Origin: Pontixanthobacter rizhaonensis
Lineage (GTDB): Bacteria > Pseudomonadota > Alphaproteobacteria > Sphingomonadales > Sphingomonadaceae
Length of the DNA: 64,000 bases
Reading direction: 5' to 3'
Assembly: GCF_012972675.1 (NCBI RefSeq)
Contig: NZ_JABCRE010000002.1
Coordinates: forward strand, 1,291,001 to 1,355,000
Of the stretch, positions 8,598-17,284 are shown one piece after another. The notes beneath the pieces were generated by a model, which searched no databases, had not been told where the DNA came from, and worked only from the letters and a program-made list of their open reading frames with translations. Position numbers and translations under genes: made by a program. Each line of letters begins with the position of its first letter. The stretch's first letter is position 1.

Positions 8598-9233
8598 ATG
8601 GATATCATTCTCCTCGAACGGATCGAGAAGCTCGGCACAATCGGTGACATCGTCACTGTGAAGGACGGCTATGCCCGTAACTTCCTGCTGCCAAACAAAA
8701 AAGCTCTGCGTGCCAACTCGGCCAACAAAGCTGTTTTTGAAGCCAACCGCGAACGTCTTGAAAAAGAAAACGCTGAAAAGGCTGCCGAAGCAACAACCGC
8801 TGGCGAGAAAATCGCTGGTGCAGAAGTTGTTCTGATCCGTGCATCGTCAAACTCTGGCCAACTGTATGGTTCGGTCACAGTGCGCGACATCGTTGAAGGG
8901 CTTACTGCTCAAGGCCACGAAGTGACCAAAAAGCAAGTTATCCTTGGCGCACCGATCAAGACCATCGGCATGTTCGACGTCAATGTACGTCTGCACGCTG
9001 AAGTGGACGTGATTGTTAAAGCCAACGTCGCCCGCAGTGACGACGAAGCTGAATTGCAACGCCAAGGTGTGGACGTTCTGGCCGCGATCTTCGAAGAAGA
9101 GCAAAGCGAGAAAGTCGGCTTCACCGAAGCTGTTGACCCATCGCTTGAGCCCGGCGAAATTCCAGCAGACATGCTGGAAGACGGCGCTGAAGAAGACGCA
9201 TCTGAAGCAGGCGAAGAGCCAGCTGCAGAGTAA
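8598..9233 (+). CDS. rplI: 50S ribosomal protein L9 with long acidic tail
   Basis: L9 bridges the large-subunit L1 stalk region and influences frame maintenance. The N-terminal domain ([19 protein letters not shown], then [16 protein letters not shown]) and the connecting helix are canonical. The protein is 211 residues against about 150 in most bacteria. The extra C-terminal part (from about residue 165) is rich in Glu, Asp and Ala and ends PAAE. Similar tails are common in this bacterial group as far as I recall. The start has a GGGAGAAG site (8587-8594). It is the last gene of the operon before the terminator at 9268-9308. Confidence 0.96.
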   Translation: MDIILLERIEKLGTIGDIVTVKDGYARNFLLPNKKALRANSANKAVFEANRERLEKENAEKAAEATTAGEKIAGAEVVLIRASSNSGQLYGSVTVRDIVEGLTAQGHEVTKKQVILGAPIKTIGMFDVNVRLHAEVDVIVKANVARSDDEAELQRQGVDVLAAIFEEEQSEKVGFTEAVDPSLEPGEIPADMLEDGAEEDASEAGEEPAAE

Positions 9234-9267
9234 TCACTTCGCAGCCCGCCCCGTTCGGGCAGCAATC

Positions 9268-9308
9268 AAAAAAAGGCGCGGTTCCCAGTGGGGACCGCGC
9301 CTTTTTTG
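9268..9308 (+). terminator. Rho-independent terminator of rpsF-rpsR-rplI
   Basis: A 12-bp stem (GGCGCGGTTCCC at 9275-9286 with 9290-9301, one G-T pair) closes a three-base loop and is followed by a run of six T. It is flanked by A on the other side, so it could also work in reverse. It sits 35 bases after the rplI stop. Confidence 0.93.
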
Positions 9309-9388
9309 CAAGAGCCACCGGTAACAGGCGCCCTTTTAATTTTGGGGCAGACTTTGAATTGTAAGAGAGAAGGCGCTATCTGCCCAAG

Positions 9389-10828
9389 ATGAAAACAGTA
9401 GAAACGATAATTGGCGGACTGGATCGCCTATACAATATTTCCGTCGAACGCCTGCGGGCTGACGTGATTGCCTTTGGCCGCGATGGCACTTTGCCATCCA
9501 AAACACGGCGCAGCGATGGCAGCTATGCCTACCCCGAACTTGTTCTGCGTTTTAAAGGCGGTGATCAGCCTGAAGATCGCAGCCGCGCCTTTGGCCGGCT
9601 GAACGAACCTGGCACGTATGCAACCACAGTGACGCGCCCGTCCATGTTCGCAGATTACCTGCGCGACCAACTGGAACTGATTGGCAGCGATTACGATATC
9701 GAATTGGAAGCGCGGGTTTCCGCTCAGGAAATCCCCTTCCCCTATGTGCTCGACGGGGAAACAGCGGCAGAACTCGCAGGGATAAGCCCGCAAGACATTG
9801 CACGACATTTCCCCTCCACCGAACTGGCAGATATCGGAGACGAACTGGCGGACGGGATCGAGATTGATGATAGCGGCGAATCCATCCCGCTATCGCTGTT
9901 TGACGGTTTGCGCACTGATTTCAGCCTGGCGCGTCTGGCGCATTATACCGGCACCGCGACTGACCATTTCCAACGCTTTATCCTGTTCACCAACTATCAC
10001 CGCTATGTCGATGAATTCGTTGATTGGGCGGGCCAGCAAATCGGTAAGGACGGATACACCGCCCTGGCCGGTGCTGGCGGCCTGTATCTGACTGAGCCAG
10101 CGGACAACGCGTCCAGCCAGCTATCCGATACTGCATGGCGCAAACACCAAATGCCTGCCTATCACTTGGTCGGCAAAGATCGCGGCGGAATTACGCTGGT
10201 CAATATCGGTGTTGGCCCCTCCAACGCGAAAACCATTTGCGATCACTTGGCGGTATTGCGGCCCGAAGCATGGCTGATGATCGGCCATTGCGGCGGCCTG
10301 CGCCCCACGCAGAAGATCGGTGATTACGTCCTTGCTCACGCCTATCTGCGCGATGACCATGTGCTTGACCCGGTTCTGCCGCCGGAGATACCCCTGCCCG
10401 CCATTGCAGAGGTCCAGCAAGCCCTTGCCGGAGCGGCAGAAGAAGTTTCCGGCGAGCATGGCGCTGATCTGAAAAAACGGATGCGGACGGGCACCATCGT
10501 AACGACTGACGACCGCAATTGGGAGCTACGCTATACCACCAGCGCCAAACGGCTGAGCCTCAGCCGCGCGGTCGGCATCGACATGGAAAGCGCCACTATC
10601 GCCGCGCAAGGATACCGCTTCCGCGTCCCCTATGGCACGCTCCTCTGCGTCAGTGACAAACCGCTTCACGGCGAGATCAAGATGCCCGGCCAAGCGAACA
10701 AATTCTACGAAGAAGCCATCGCCGCCCACCTCCAGATCGGTGTGAAAGCGTGCAATTTACTGCGTGAAGAAGGGAACCGGTTGCACTCGCGGAAACTGCG
10801 CGCGTTTAATGAGCCGCCATTTAGGTAA
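9389..10828 (+). CDS. amn: AMP nucleosidase
   Basis: This 479-residue protein matches AMP nucleosidase, which cleaves AMP to adenine and ribose-5-phosphate and so adjusts the adenylate pool. The N-terminal family-specific domain (residues 1-170) carries RPSMFADYLRDQL and HYTGTATDHFQRFILFTNYHRYVDEF (about 185-215). The C-terminal phosphorylase-type domain contains ITLVNIGVGPSNAKTI, MIGHCGGLR, the TTDDRNWEL segment and GIDMESATIAAQGY. The length agrees with the family. It stands alone on the plus strand after the L9 terminator. Confidence 0.94.
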   Translation: MKTVETIIGGLDRLYNISVERLRADVIAFGRDGTLPSKTRRSDGSYAYPELVLRFKGGDQPEDRSRAFGRLNEPGTYATTVTRPSMFADYLRDQLELIGSDYDIELEARVSAQEIPFPYVLDGETAAELAGISPQDIARHFPSTELADIGDELADGIEIDDSGESIPLSLFDGLRTDFSLARLAHYTGTATDHFQRFILFTNYHRYVDEFVDWAGQQIGKDGYTALAGAGGLYLTEPADNASSQLSDTAWRKHQMPAYHLVGKDRGGITLVNIGVGPSNAKTICDHLAVLRPEAWLMIGHCGGLRPTQKIGDYVLAHAYLRDDHVLDPVLPPEIPLPAIAEVQQALAGAAEEVSGEHGADLKKRMRTGTIVTTDDRNWELRYTTSAKRLSLSRAVGIDMESATIAAQGYRFRVPYGTLLCVSDKPLHGEIKMPGQANKFYEEAIAAHLQIGVKACNLLREEGNRLHSRKLRAFNEPPFR

Positions 10829-10859
10829 AGCCGGATATCACGCAGGTTCAGGGTGACAC

Positions 10860-10891
10860 TTGGTTGACACAGTTGACACTGCGTCAACCAA
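10860..10891. repeat. Inverted repeat with TTGACAC motifs downstream of amn
   Basis: TTGGTTGAC (10860-10868) and GTCAACCAA (10883-10891) form a perfect 9-bp inverted repeat around 14 bases. Between and beside the arms the heptamer TTGACAC or a close variant recurs three times. No T-run follows on either side, so it is not a standard terminator. It could be an operator or a repeat marking the edge of the AT-rich insertion; neither is shown. Confidence 0.6.
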
Positions 10892-11015
10892 CTCGAAATT
10901 TCTGATAGTATTGATTTTACTGGTTTTTAAAAAAGATTAGGCGAAATCATATCAGCAGGATGGCCCCGCCCCATACGCCGCGCCTACGTAGCATCGCGCC
11001 GGCAACCGAAGAGAA

Positions 11016-11063
11016 GCATCGGCATCGGCATCGGCATCGGCATCGGCATCGGCATCGGCATCG
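11016..11063. repeat. Perfect tandem hexamer (GCATCG) x 8
   Basis: Eight uninterrupted copies of GCATCG span 48 bases in the gap between amn and the AT-rich gene. As a short tandem repeat it is a likely site of slipped-strand length change. It is in no called gene, and the copy number being a multiple of three bases keeps any frame unchanged. Confidence 0.95.
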
Positions 11064-11174
11064 CACTAGCTGGACTAATGCATTTAGGAAAATGGATTTT
11101 TTGCTAAGAACGCGACAGCCTCCAATTGATATAGCCACTCGCGTTCGACGATCCGTTATACAGGTTAGGCTAAG

Positions 11175-11951
11175 TCAGCTTTCGCGTGGCAACCGACCAA
11201 TGACCAATTTGATTGCCGGGATCGCCTGTTTAACTGAAGCTAGATGAGTCTTCGATTGCAGGATCATGATTGAAATTACCAGCAACGCCAACGCTCGATC
11301 TCGTCTATTACAAATGACTTCTACTGTGGTTTGACTGACTGGAACCGAGCTATCAGATGCGTACAACAGAGTGTTTCTTTGATTGGCTCGCCCTTTTACT
11401 AACTTGGCTATGTTTTGAAACTGAGAGTTTTCAGATAACCTAGATAGAGCCTCAAAAAAAACTTCGTTCTCTGGAACGCCTGCTTGACTATGTAACAAAT
11501 CTAGCGGCTCTACAGGTTGAAATGCAATATCTGCTCCATCCTCAACGCCAAAGTTGGATAACGGAACTTTCAAATCAATTCTGACTTTCGAGAAATCGAA
11601 ATGTAGTTGGAAATGTTCCAGAATAGGTTGCAATTCTCTCCCGATGGCAAGGACGCAAACGATTATAGCATTCTTGTGAATATGGTTGTTCGGTTTAATT
11701 CGACTAACCTCATCGTAGCCCCTAAGTTTGATTGCATGAATAACGCACGAAGCAGCCTCTTCCTCCCCTGTAATAGCGCGAAAAGAAGCCATTTCTAAAT
11801 CATGCTCAACAAGCTTCAATGCGCGTTCAAAATTATCAATGCAGTTTCGCAATCGATACTTCACATGCTGCGGGAGATCATCGCTCAAACGCACTAACGC
11901 GTCGCAAACCCTCAGCTTCTCCTGTTCTACATCGTCACGATTCTCTATCAC
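11175..11951 (-). CDS. Unrecognised AT-rich gene coupled to rimK
   Basis: This 258-residue protein matches no family I can name. It is predicted largely helical in the first 100 residues, with a notable ITGEEEAAS acidic patch near residue 61 and HIHKNAI near 91. There is a beta-rich middle and a hydrophobic helix ([12 protein letters not shown]) near 225. No signal peptide is present. Its start is GTG, and GTGA overlaps the rimK stop by four bases, so it looks translationally coupled as the third gene of rimB-rimK. Yet its base composition is clearly poorer in GC than all neighbours, and its codon choice (many AT-ending codons) differs. That suggests acquisition by transfer. The intergenic repeats lie at its downstream end. 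Confidence 0.75.
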   Translation of the reverse strand: MIENRDDVEQEKLRVCDALVRLSDDLPQHVKYRLRNCIDNFERALKLVEHDLEMASFRAITGEEEAASCVIHAIKLRGYDEVSRIKPNNHIHKNAIIVCVLAIGRELQPILEHFQLHFDFSKVRIDLKVPLSNFGVEDGADIAFQPVEPLDLLHSQAGVPENEVFFEALSRLSENSQFQNIAKLVKGRANQRNTLLYASDSSVPVSQTTVEVICNRRDRALALLVISIMILQSKTHLASVKQAIPAIKLVIGRLPRES

Positions 11952-12853
11952 CCCTTACCCTTAGTCTTGGTATTCCCCGTTTTCGCATTCGCTGCGATGA
12001 AGTCGATAATCTGGCCCGCAATGTCTTTGCCGGTCGCGTTCTCGATGCCTTCAAGTCCTGGGGATGAGTTCACTTCCATAATCACCGGACCGTGATTGCT
12101 GCGCAGCAAATCGACGCCGCATACATTCAGGCCCATCACTTTTGCCGCGCGGACTGCGGTGCTGCGTTCTTCAGGAGTGATTTTGACCAATTGCGCGCTG
12201 CCGCCGCGGTGCAGATTGCTGCGAAATTCGCCTTCCGCCCCTTGGCGTTTCATCGCGGCGACGACTTTGCCGCCCACAACCAGACAACGGATATCCGATC
12301 CGCCCGCTTCCTTGATAAATTCCTGCACCATGATCGCGATATTCGCCCCGCGGAACGCCTCAATAATCGATGCGCCGCCTTTCAGCGTTTCTGCCAGAAC
12401 CACGCCGATACCCTGCGTCCCCTCCAGCAGTTTGATCACCACCGGCGGGCCATTGACCGCTTTGATCAGATCTTCTGCCTGTTTCGGGTCATTGGCATAG
12501 GCGGTCAGCGGCAGGCCCAGCCCGTGTTTCGCCATAATCTGGGTGGAGCGCAATTTATCGCGGCTGCGGCCAATGGCCACGCTCTCATTCAGCGGCCAGA
12601 CACCGCCCATTTCAAACTGGCGTAATACTGCAAGGCCGTATGCCGTGATCGAGGCACCGATGCGCGGAATTACCGCCTCGTATCCTTTCAACGTTTCGCC
12701 CTTATACATTACTGTCGGGCGGTGGCTCGCGATATTCACTGTGCAGCGGGTGGTGTTGAGAATATCCAGCGTATGGCCGCGCTGTTCCGCCGCCTTCACC
12801 AGCCGCTTATGTGAATAGAGGTTGGGGTTACGCGCAAGCATTGCGATCTTCAT
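11948..12853 (-). CDS. rimK: RimK-family alpha-L-glutamate ligase
   Basis: This 301-residue ATP-grasp ligase adds glutamate residues to protein C-termini; in E. coli the known target is ribosomal protein S6. [35 protein letters not shown] near residue 73, the ATP-grasp segment [18 protein letters not shown] near 145, and [14 protein letters not shown] near 260 are characteristic. Its start overlaps the rimB stop (ATGA), and its own stop overlaps the following unknown gene. The S6 gene is about 3.6 kb away but lacks a glutamate-ending tail, so the substrate here is uncertain. Confidence 0.94.
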   Translation of the reverse strand: MKIAMLARNPNLYSHKRLVKAAEQRGHTLDILNTTRCTVNIASHRPTVMYKGETLKGYEAVIPRIGASITAYGLAVLRQFEMGGVWPLNESVAIGRSRDKLRSTQIMAKHGLGLPLTAYANDPKQAEDLIKAVNGPPVVIKLLEGTQGIGVVLAETLKGGASIIEAFRGANIAIMVQEFIKEAGGSDIRCLVVGGKVVAAMKRQGAEGEFRSNLHRGGSAQLVKITPEERSTAVRAAKVMGLNVCGVDLLRSNHGPVIMEVNSSPGLEGIENATGKDIAGQIIDFIAANAKTGNTKTKGKG

Positions 12854-13296
12854 AAGAACTCTTCCTTCGCGTCGTCCCGGTTGGAAATCAGGTAAGATCG
12901 CCCGGGATTGACGAGGAACCTGCTTTTTAATGCTGTGCGCCCGATCAACATGGGAAAGACCATGTCCGACCGGTCTGCCAGGCTGAATTCTGCGCGGAAA
13001 TCGTGCCCGCCCATGGATAGAACGGTCTTCACGATCAGTCGTTCCTCGGCCGTACCATTGGAACTGGTGATTGTACGGTGCGCAACCCGCACCGCTTCGC
13101 AGTGGCGATAGGCCTGCCCGCGCCCGAAATCGAGATCGAAACGGGCCATCTCCTCCCCGTCTCGGTCAAACAGATCAATGTTCACCGCATGGAGAGATGA
13201 GGTCCGCGCGCCAGTATCAATCTTGGCGGGAATGCCGATAATGCCTAGTTCGGGTAAGGCCACCACCTCACGCCAACCGACAACCTGCTTCTCCAT
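12850..13296 (-). CDS. rimB: RimB-like retropepsin-type protease (DUF615/Zn_protease family)
   Basis: This 148-residue protein carries the aspartic-protease-like motif [14 protein letters not shown] near residue 25 and a flap-like region, then [17 protein letters not shown] near 116. The family is widely labelled 'ATP-dependent zinc protease'. In pseudomonads the homologue RimB is a small protease acting with RimK. The gene order rimB-rimK with a four-base overlap supports that pairing. No RimA-like gene is evident; a different, AT-rich gene occupies the third position. Confidence 0.88.
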   Translation of the reverse strand: MEKQVVGWREVVALPELGIIGIPAKIDTGARTSSLHAVNIDLFDRDGEEMARFDLDFGRGQAYRHCEAVRVAHRTITSSNGTAEERLIVKTVLSMGGHDFRAEFSLADRSDMVFPMLIGRTALKSRFLVNPGRSYLISNRDDAKEEFL

Positions 13297-13347
13297 GGCG
13301 ATGATACGCTTCCCTGCACTTGCTCTTAGGGTTGATAGTAGCCGCGA

Positions 13348-13860
13348 TTACCGGCTCTGGATACGCTCAATAATAAGCGCCGCGATTATACCGATGAACG
13401 TCCCGATCCACACGGCCATTTTGATTGGCCGCAATGTTGAGGCAAAGTTGGCCAAACTGTCGGAGCCTTCGCCATTCGTCAGTTGAATAAATTGCGCGAT
13501 TGTCTCTCCGTAATCGGTCAGCAGAAAGACCACTCCGCAAATCAGAACAAAGGTGCCGATATGGCGCACGATACCCGTTCCAACGGCGCGAAAATACAGG
13601 CCGCCCAGCACGCAGCCGATACCGTAAATACCAATGAAGATCAGATCGCCGATCATGGCGATTTTCGCATCGCCGATCACACCCGCTTCTGCCCAGGCAG
13701 ACTGGATGGCATTGACAGTCGCAGCATCCGGAGCGGCCTGGTGTTCCCCGATGCCGCCCGGCACCGCATCAGTTATCAGCGGGAAATGGAGGAACAGGAC
13801 AATTGCAAAGGACAGCAATCCGCCGCCCCACCACACCAGAAACTTCTTGCGCTCCGTCAT
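13348..13860 (-). CDS. Predicted inner-membrane protein, unknown function
   Basis: This 170-residue protein has four hydrophobic segments: FLVWWGGGLLSFAIVLFLHF at the N-terminus, then segments near residues 75, 102 and 150. A hydrophilic loop follows the first segment. I recognise no family. I take the start as the ATG at 13860, with AGGGG eight bases upstream, and not the GTG at 13869. It lies between rimB and an alpha/beta hydrolase on the same strand, with short spacing on both sides. Confidence 0.78.
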   Translation of the reverse strand: MTERKKFLVWWGGGLLSFAIVLFLHFPLITDAVPGGIGEHQAAPDAATVNAIQSAWAEAGVIGDAKIAMIGDLIFIGIYGIGCVLGGLYFRAVGTGIVRHIGTFVLICGVVFLLTDYGETIAQFIQLTNGEGSDSLANFASTLRPIKMAVWIGTFIGIIAALIIERIQSR

Positions 13861-13880
13861 CTCTCTCACCCCTAAAAAAA

Positions 13881-14636
13881 CTAGGCCCCCAAAAACTCCA
13901 CCAGAGCATCCCCCAAGGCACCCTCTGTCACAGAACCCATATGCGTGCCCGGAATCTCCACATAATGCGCATCGGGCAACGTCTCTGTCAGCCGGGTTGC
14001 AGAGCCATTATCATTGTCCTGATCGCCGCACAGAACCATCGTCGGCATGGTCAGGGCCGCCAGTTCATCGGGCCGGGTATCCGCGACCGATTGCAGCAAC
14101 AGCCGCCCCGCGACCAAATCGACCTTCATGGTTTTCATAAAAGCGACTGTCATAAAGGCCGGATCGCCGCGCTTGATGTCATCAAACCGGTCAATCGCAT
14201 CGATGAAAAAGGCGGCGCGATTGTTCCAGCCCGATAGCCCCTCCAGCCCCATGCCAGACAGGACAAGTTTACTTGGACGCAATCCGCCTATGACTGCCCG
14301 CGCCGCAGTACGTGCCCCCAGCGAAAAGCCGACCAGATCGAAATCGGTCAGGTCCAGCGCCTCCACCACCGCGGCCACATCCTTGGCCAGAACATCATCG
14401 GGATAAGCGGCGGGATCATGCGGCGCAGCGCTATCCCCATGCGCGCGCAGATCGGGCATAATAACCTCGCACCCCGCATCGACCAGCTTCTGCGCATGGC
14501 CGAATTTGATCCAGTTCATCTGCGCATTGGAGAACAGGCCATGCACCATCAGGACAGGCCGCCCTGCCCCCATCCGGTGGACGGCAAGTTCGGTTCCATC
14601 AAAAGATCGGACGGCTTCTTGCTGAGATGAAGTCAC
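13881..14636 (-). CDS. Alpha/beta hydrolase
   Basis: This is a 251-residue alpha/beta-fold hydrolase with the oxyanion segment VLMVHGLFSNAQMNW, the nucleophile elbow VGFSLGARTA (serine near residue 98) and a late histidine in IPGTHMGSV. The acidic member is probably in LCGDQDND. No substrate can be read from sequence. I choose the GTG at 14636 because GTGA overlaps the stop of the upstream isomerase gene by four bases. An ATG at 14669 would add eleven residues of doubtful character and overlap by 37 bases. Confidence 0.85.
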   Translation of the reverse strand: MTSSQQEAVRSFDGTELAVHRMGAGRPVLMVHGLFSNAQMNWIKFGHAQKLVDAGCEVIMPDLRAHGDSAAPHDPAAYPDDVLAKDVAAVVEALDLTDFDLVGFSLGARTAARAVIGGLRPSKLVLSGMGLEGLSGWNNRAAFFIDAIDRFDDIKRGDPAFMTVAFMKTMKVDLVAGRLLLQSVADTRPDELAALTMPTMVLCGDQDNDNGSATRLTETLPDAHYVEIPGTHMGSVTEGALGDALVEFLGA

Positions 14637-15283
14637 CGTTCCGTCAGACCTTTCTCGTTCATCCGCCACAGCGCCATTTCAATGCGGTCTTGGCCGAAGA
14701 AAGGTTCACCATCGAACACCAATGTCGGCACGCCCCAATGGCCAGCGGCTTCAAGAGCACCCTGATTGGCGGCGATTTCTGCGTCCAATGCCTCTGCGTC
14801 GGATTCGGCTTCTGCTTCCAGTTCCGCAAAGTCCAGCCCCGCTCTGGCCGCGGCACCGGCCAAGTGATCGCCCTCGTGCCAATTATCGACTTTGCCGCTA
14901 AAGATCAGTTTTGATGCCTCATCAGCAAATACGATCCCTTTGCCGCGCCGGCTTGCTGCCTGTCCCAACCGGCACATCCGGTGAATATAGGGTTGGTCGG
15001 CGGCAATCTCGCGCGTTGCGAAATCCTGCACCACAGGGTCAGGCTGCGGCCAGCGGTATGGAATATCCAGCATCTGCGCCGTGCGGAACGCGTCCATCAT
15101 GATGTACCGCCCGACATTGGGATTGCCGGTGAACAATATATCCGGATCGCGGATAGCGATCGGCCACACAACCCGCAGGTCAATCTCCACATCGAAAATC
15201 TCTGTCAGGGCGCGGTACCGGCCAATCGCCAGATAGCTGTAAGGAGAGCGGAAACTGAAATAGAGGTCGGCTTTTAAGGTCAT
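14633..15283 (-). CDS. 2-hydroxychromene-2-carboxylate isomerase-like protein (DsbA fold)
   Basis: This 216-residue protein starts with ADLYFSFRSPYSYLAIGRY, the signature of HCCA isomerase / kappa-class glutathione transferases, where the serine after SFR binds glutathione. The C-terminal GHWGVPTLVFDGEPFFGQDRIE completes the thioredoxin-like fold. Related enzymes isomerise aromatic degradation intermediates with glutathione, but no naphthalene-type pathway is next to it, so the substrate is open. It is coupled to the downstream hydrolase by a four-base overlap. Confidence 0.87.
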   Translation of the reverse strand: MTLKADLYFSFRSPYSYLAIGRYRALTEIFDVEIDLRVVWPIAIRDPDILFTGNPNVGRYIMMDAFRTAQMLDIPYRWPQPDPVVQDFATREIAADQPYIHRMCRLGQAASRRGKGIVFADEASKLIFSGKVDNWHEGDHLAGAAARAGLDFAELEAEAESDAEALDAEIAANQGALEAAGHWGVPTLVFDGEPFFGQDRIEMALWRMNEKGLTER

Positions 15284-15314
15284 ATCATTCCTATACTAAA
15301 TTAATCACCTCAAC

Positions 15315-15998
15315 TTATGTCACAATGATCGGCGGGCTTGGAACCTGTTTGCAATCGATGGTGCCATCAGCCATCGCGGCGTTGCCTTCATCCACCGCTT
15401 GAACCACCAGCTGATCGGCACGCTGAAACAACCCCTCAGGCACATCCAAAGATATAACTGAATTGCTAATGTGATTGTTGTTCGCAGTGTCGGAGGTGAT
15501 TTTCTGCACTCTCACCAGCAGCTTGTCAGCTCGCCCTTCAAGATCGCGTAAAATCGGCCAAAATCCCGATGCGTAATAGGTGTTATTATCACTGCGCTGG
15601 CTGGTCGCACCAAAAGTCATACCCCAATGGTTATACCGGTAGGCCCAGGGGTGAATTTCAACCCTAGCGAGTTTTGGGCCACGCTTTTTGGGGGTGATAA
15701 ATATATTGAATTGTGCCTGCTCGCTAAAAGACTGGAGATAGTTACCGCTCTGCCACCAACCACGCAAAACGACAGTGCCCTGATCATTGGTCAGGCGATG
15801 TTCCCACGCAACATAAATGGGCTTTTTGTGGCCTTCATCAGGCCAATAGGTGATTTTGGCAGTACCAGCCGCGCTCTGTACCTCATACTCACACGCCGTC
15901 ATCGTGGGGACAGTGTCCTCCTCGGCATAGGCTGGAACACCAGCCAACACCGGAAGCAACCCAGCCAGTATGAGGCGCGTTTTTCTTAGTCCCTGCAT
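15315..15998 (-). CDS. Secreted protein, unknown function
   Basis: This 227-residue protein begins with a classical signal peptide (MQGLRKTRLILAGLLPVLAG..AYA), so the mature chain is periplasmic. It is rich in aromatic residues (WWQSGNYLQ, HPWAYRYNHWGM) and has one cysteine near each end of the mature chain, which could form a disulfide. I recognise no family. The ATG at 15998 is preceded by AGGAGAG about six bases away, which decides the start over an upstream in-frame codon at 16031. Confidence 0.82.
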   Translation of the reverse strand: MQGLRKTRLILAGLLPVLAGVPAYAEEDTVPTMTACEYEVQSAAGTAKITYWPDEGHKKPIYVAWEHRLTNDQGTVVLRGWWQSGNYLQSFSEQAQFNIFITPKKRGPKLARVEIHPWAYRYNHWGMTFGATSQRSDNNTYYASGFWPILRDLEGRADKLLVRVQKITSDTANNNHISNSVISLDVPEGLFQRADQLVVQAVDEGNAAMADGTIDCKQVPSPPIIVT

Positions 15999-16086
15999 CA
16001 CCGCTCTCCTCTCAACCAAGTCAAGCAACAATGGGCACTAAACACAAGAGCGGAGCTGCCTTCGATTGATGCGATGAGCCCGCAGC

Positions 16087-17112
16087 TTACCCCTTTTTCA
16101 GATGCGTACGCCCCAACAGTTCGGCAATTTGCACGGCATTCAGTGCCGCGCCTTTGCGCAGATTATCCGATACGCACCACAGGACCAGTCCGTTATCAAC
16201 GGTCGGGTCTTCGCGCACGCGGCTGATATAGGTCGCGCCATCACCGGCACATTCCACCGGTGTGACATAGCCGCCATCTTCGCGCTTATCGACCAGCATG
16301 ATGCCCGGTGCCTCGCGCAATATCTCTTGCGCTTCCTTGGCCGAAATCTCGTTTTCAAATTCGATATTCATCGCTTCGGAATGGCCGACAAATACGGGCA
16401 CACGGACACAGGTGGCAGACAGTTTGATTTTGGGATCAAGGATCTTCTTGGTTTCGGCGACCATCTTCCATTCTTCTTTGGTCGACCCGTCGTCCAAAAA
16501 CACGTCGATATGCGGAATCACGTTAAATGCGATCTGCTTGGTGAACGTGGCAGGCTCCGGCTTATCGCCGACAAAGATAGCGCGGCTTTGTTCAAACAAT
16601 TCGTCCATGCCCGATTTACCCGCGCCCGATACCGATTGATAGGTGGACACGACCACGCGCTTGATTTTCGCCGCATCGTGCAGCGGTTTCAAAGCGACGA
16701 CCATTTGCGCAGTCGAGCAATTGGGGTTCGCGATGATGTTCCGCTTGGCATAGCCATCAATCGCGTCCGGGTTCACTTCCGGCACGATCAGCGGCACATC
16801 CGGATCCATCCGGTAAAGCGAGCTGTTATCAATCACCACGCAGCCCGCCGCGGCCGCTTTAGGCGCGTATTCCTTGGCCACAGAAGAACCTGCGGAGAAC
16901 AGCGCAATATCCCAGCCTGCCCAGTCAAAATGCTCGATATTCTTACATTTGAGCATCTTGCCGGTTTCACCGAATTCCACTTCGCTGCCTTGCGAACGTG
17001 AACTGGCAACCGCCGCGATTTCCTCAATCGGAAATTCTCGCTCTGCCAAAACCGCCATCATTTCGCGTCCGACATTACCCGTCGCACCAACGACCGCTAC
17101 CCGATAACCCAA
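16087..17112 (-). CDS. asd: Aspartate-semialdehyde dehydrogenase (TTG start)
   Basis: This 341-residue enzyme makes aspartate-4-semialdehyde for lysine, diaminopimelate, threonine and methionine synthesis. The NADP-binding YRVAVVGATGNVGREM, the SRSQG segment, the catalytic cysteine in IANPNCSTAQMV (near residue 131) and SVSGAGKSGM are all present. I set the start at TTG (17112) because AGGAGA lies six bases upstream and the protein then begins directly with the dinucleotide-binding strand. The frame is open to 17157, but that extension has no family character. A short intergenic gap separates it from the upstream-lying S9 peptidase. Confidence 0.96.
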   Translation of the reverse strand: MGYRVAVVGATGNVGREMMAVLAEREFPIEEIAAVASSRSQGSEVEFGETGKMLKCKNIEHFDWAGWDIALFSAGSSVAKEYAPKAAAAGCVVIDNSSLYRMDPDVPLIVPEVNPDAIDGYAKRNIIANPNCSTAQMVVALKPLHDAAKIKRVVVSTYQSVSGAGKSGMDELFEQSRAIFVGDKPEPATFTKQIAFNVIPHIDVFLDDGSTKEEWKMVAETKKILDPKIKLSATCVRVPVFVGHSEAMNIEFENEISAKEAQEILREAPGIMLVDKREDGGYVTPVECAGDGATYISRVREDPTVDNGLVLWCVSDNLRKGAALNAVQIAELLGRTHLKKG

Positions 17113-17284
17113 CTTCGTTCTCCTGAACCGTATAGTGCCGCACAATCTGCGGCACACTTGCTTAGTTATGTGGGGCCTCTAGCATCAATTTTCGGCAGCG
17201 AAAGCAAGCAAAGCTATGCACGGCTGCTGCCAAAGGTTTTTGGGGCAGTCAGCCGCGCAGGATGGCTGATCAAATTTGCCTGTC

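Larger units (their letters stand above)
10829..11174. other. 346-base intergenic region with repeats, no gene seen
   Basis: This is the only gene-free stretch above 300 bases. It holds the TTGACAC repeat cluster and inverted repeat at 10850-10891, an AT-rich segment (about 10893-10945), and eight exact copies of a hexamer at 11016-11063. Short frames across the hexamer would encode only His-Arg or Cys-Arg repeats and lack ribosome-binding sites, so I do not call them genes. No clear terminator for amn is visible here. Confidence 0.7.

Noticed and set aside
11016-11063. Possible CRISPR array
   Set aside because: The unit is six bases with no spacers and no cas genes nearby; it is a simple tandem repeat.
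10947-11247. Open frames across the hexamer array encoding His-Arg or Cys-Arg repeats on the two strands
   Set aside because: The repeats are a direct product of the tandem hexamer; the frames lack ribosome-binding sites and any other protein-like features.
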